Positions 62,775-64,000 of a stretch of 64,000 nucleotides of DNA are shown piece after piece. The DNA comes from Betaproteobacteria bacterium HGW-Betaproteobacteria-16 (GTDB taxonomy: Bacteria > Pseudomonadota > Gammaproteobacteria > Burkholderiales > Burkholderiaceae_C). Location of the stretch: the NCBI GenBank assembly GCA_002840835.1, contig PHCQ01000024.1, positions 1-64,000 on the forward strand, written 5' to 3'. Position numbers and translations under genes: made by a program. Position 1 is the stretch's first letter, and each line of letters starts with the position of its first letter. The notes under the pieces were generated by a model, which had not been told where the DNA came from, made no database searches, and saw only the letters and a list, made by a program, of their open reading frames with translations.

Positions 62775-63929
62775 TCAATTCGGGACTTTGCCTTCAACGC
62801 CCTTCACATAGAACTTCACACCACCGAGGAAAGCGTCGTCAGCGACCGCGTCGGCGGCCAGCACCTCCTTGCCGCTCTGGTCCATGATCGGGCCCTTCCA
62901 GATGTGGAAGCTGCCGTCTTTCAAACCGGCGCGGATCGTGTCGACCTTGGCCTTGACTTCCGCAGGCACGTCTTCAGCCACGGACACCATGTCGATCGCG
63001 CCTTCTTTCACGCCCCACCACACGCCGCCGGTGGACCAGGTGCCTTCCAGCGCGTCCTTGGTGGCCTTGATGTAATAAGGCGCCCAGTTGATGATGGCCG
63101 ATCCCAGGTGGGCCTTGGGGCCGTAGGCGGTCATGTCGGAGTCCCAGCCGAAGGCACGTTTGCCCAGCTTTTCGGCGGTCTGCAACACGGCCGACGAGTC
63201 GGTGTTCTGGAACAGCACGTCGGCGCCACCGTTGATCAGCGAGGTGGCGGCTTCGGTTTCTTTCGGTGGATCGAACCAGCCGTTGACCCAGACCACGCTG
63301 GTGGTGACATTGGGGTTCACCGATTGCGCGCCCAGGGTGAAACTGTTGATGTTGCGGATCACTTCAGGAATCGGGATCGAGGCCACGACACCGAGCTTGT
63401 TGCTCTTGGTCATGCTGCCGGCGATCACGCCCGCCATGTACGCGCCTTCGTAGGTGCGGCTGTCGTAGGTGCGCAGGTTCTCGGCGGTCTTGTAGCCGGT
63501 GGCGTGCTCGAACTTCACGTCCTTGAAGTCCGGCGCGACCTTGAGCATGGGCTCCATGTAGCCGAAGGTGGTGCCGAAGATCAGCTTGTTGCCCTGGCCG
63601 GCCAGATCGCGGATCACGCGTTCGGCGTCGGCGCTCTCGGGCACGTTCTCCACGAAGCTGGTCACGATCTTGTCGCCGAACTCGGCTTCGAGTGCCTTGC
63701 GGCCATTGTCGTGCGCAAAGGTCCAGCCACCGTCGCCCACCGGGCCGACGTAAGCAAACGCGATCTTCAGCGGCTCGGCCTTGGGCGCTTCAGCCACGGC
63801 GGGTGCCGGAGCCGGAGCCGCCGCGGGCGCGGCTACTTCTTCTTTCTTGCCACAGCCGATCAGCACAGCGCCGCTCAGGGCGGTCAGCGCAGCGACCTTC
63901 ATCAGGGAACGTTTGCTCAAGTCTGTCAT
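62775..63929 (-). CDS. BMP family ABC transporter substrate-binding lipoprotein
   Basis: A 384-residue binding protein for nucleosides or purines. Lipobox LIGC (Cys26), an Ala/Pro/Glu linker (about 30-52), then LKIAFAYVGPVGDGGWTFAHDNG, GTTFGYMEPMLKVAPDFKDVKFEHATGYKT (span), YMAGVIAGSMT and IPEVIRNINSFTLGAQS. ATG at 63929 (MTDLSKRSLM) with a GAGGTTTCACCC region upstream. Clearly a paralogue of the 59361 protein; one is anchored and the other free, so they may serve different ligands with one shared membrane complex. Confidence 0.93.
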   Translation of the reverse strand: MTDLSKRSLMKVAALTALSGAVLIGCGKKEEVAAPAAAPAPAPAVAEAPKAEPLKIAFAYVGPVGDGGWTFAHDNGRKALEAEFGDKIVTSFVENVPESADAERVIRDLAGQGNKLIFGTTFGYMEPMLKVAPDFKDVKFEHATGYKTAENLRTYDSRTYEGAYMAGVIAGSMTKSNKLGVVASIPIPEVIRNINSFTLGAQSVNPNVTTSVVWVNGWFDPPKETEAATSLINGGADVLFQNTDSSAVLQTAEKLGKRAFGWDSDMTAYGPKAHLGSAIINWAPYYIKATKDALEGTWSTGGVWWGVKEGAIDMVSVAEDVPAEVKAKVDTIRAGLKDGSFHIWKGPIMDQSGKEVLAADAVADDAFLGGVKFYVKGVEGKVPN

Positions 63930-64000
63930 GGGTGAAACCTCGGGGTTGAGAGGGTTGGAGAAAGGGAAACGGAACAACGTGGACAGCCCAACCCCGCAGG

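Overview
The window is a 64 kb piece of a GC-rich betaproteobacterial chromosome. The gene content points to the Comamonadaceae, and something close to Hydrogenophaga is the best guess: a red-type (form IC) RuBisCO operon cbbL-cbbS-cbbX, a short-loop cytochrome bd (CIO-type) oxidase, HAAT-type ABC transport genes beside fatty-acid CoA ligases, a large beta-oxidation cluster and a purine-salvage cluster. Genus assignment is inference. I see no rRNA, tRNA, CRISPR array, transposase or prophage. The left edge cuts selD.

Layout. (1) 1-4000: end of selD, a thioredoxin-like gene coupled to a tiny ORF, a small acidic protein, and a flavin disulfide reductase coupled to another tiny ORF. (2) 4051-10385: accessory stretch with visibly lower GC. 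It holds one polypeptide combining an adenylation domain, a carrier domain and a membrane acyltransferase, then a ClpP paralogue divergent from an ECF sigma factor, then a mini-island of FRG-domain, SMI1/KNR4 and zinc-ribbon proteins. (3) 10698-13291: two overlapping MFS drug exporters. (4) 13425-27667: a minus-strand run of lipid and alkylation genes (ogt, SDR, GNAT, GST, aidB-like, MDR reductase, SDRs, thioesterases, Dabb, acyl-CoA dehydrogenase, thiolase, fadB-like) with a near-perfect palindromic operator candidate at its head. (5) 27968-38236: livFGMH with two tandem substrate-binding proteins, a fatty-acid CoA ligase and a lipoprotein carboxylesterase, controlled perhaps by the divergent AraC regulator at 38405. 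(6) 39481-45565: selO, msrB, a PAP2 phosphatase, and a divergent pair of a nuclease-like protein and a RecB-nuclease/Rad3-helicase fusion. (7) 45592-48577: cbbLSX without cbbR. (8) 48886-57559: CorC-type protein, apaH, rhlE-type helicase, ypfJ-type peptidase, dcd, a GbsR/MarR regulator and cydAB. (9) 57943-63929: purine cluster with guanine deaminase, two BMP nucleoside-binding proteins, adenine deaminase and a Rieske oxygenase.

The most striking structure is not a gene. Eleven copies of an about 80-110 nt element lie directly after stop codons, always in the same orientation relative to the gene that ends there, and often inside operons. Each can fold into three hairpins. The outer stem of the distal hairpin differs between copies but stays complementary (GATACC/GGTATC, GGCACG/CGTGCC, GCACCC/GGGTGC, GCCAGC/GCTGGC, AACGCC/GGCGTT and others). 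Such covariation suggests a selected 3'-end RNA (or DNA hairpin) element. A second chromosome-wide pattern is a -10 like box (ACAAT or similar) 6-8 nt before the ATG at several transcription-unit heads, predicting leaderless mRNAs.
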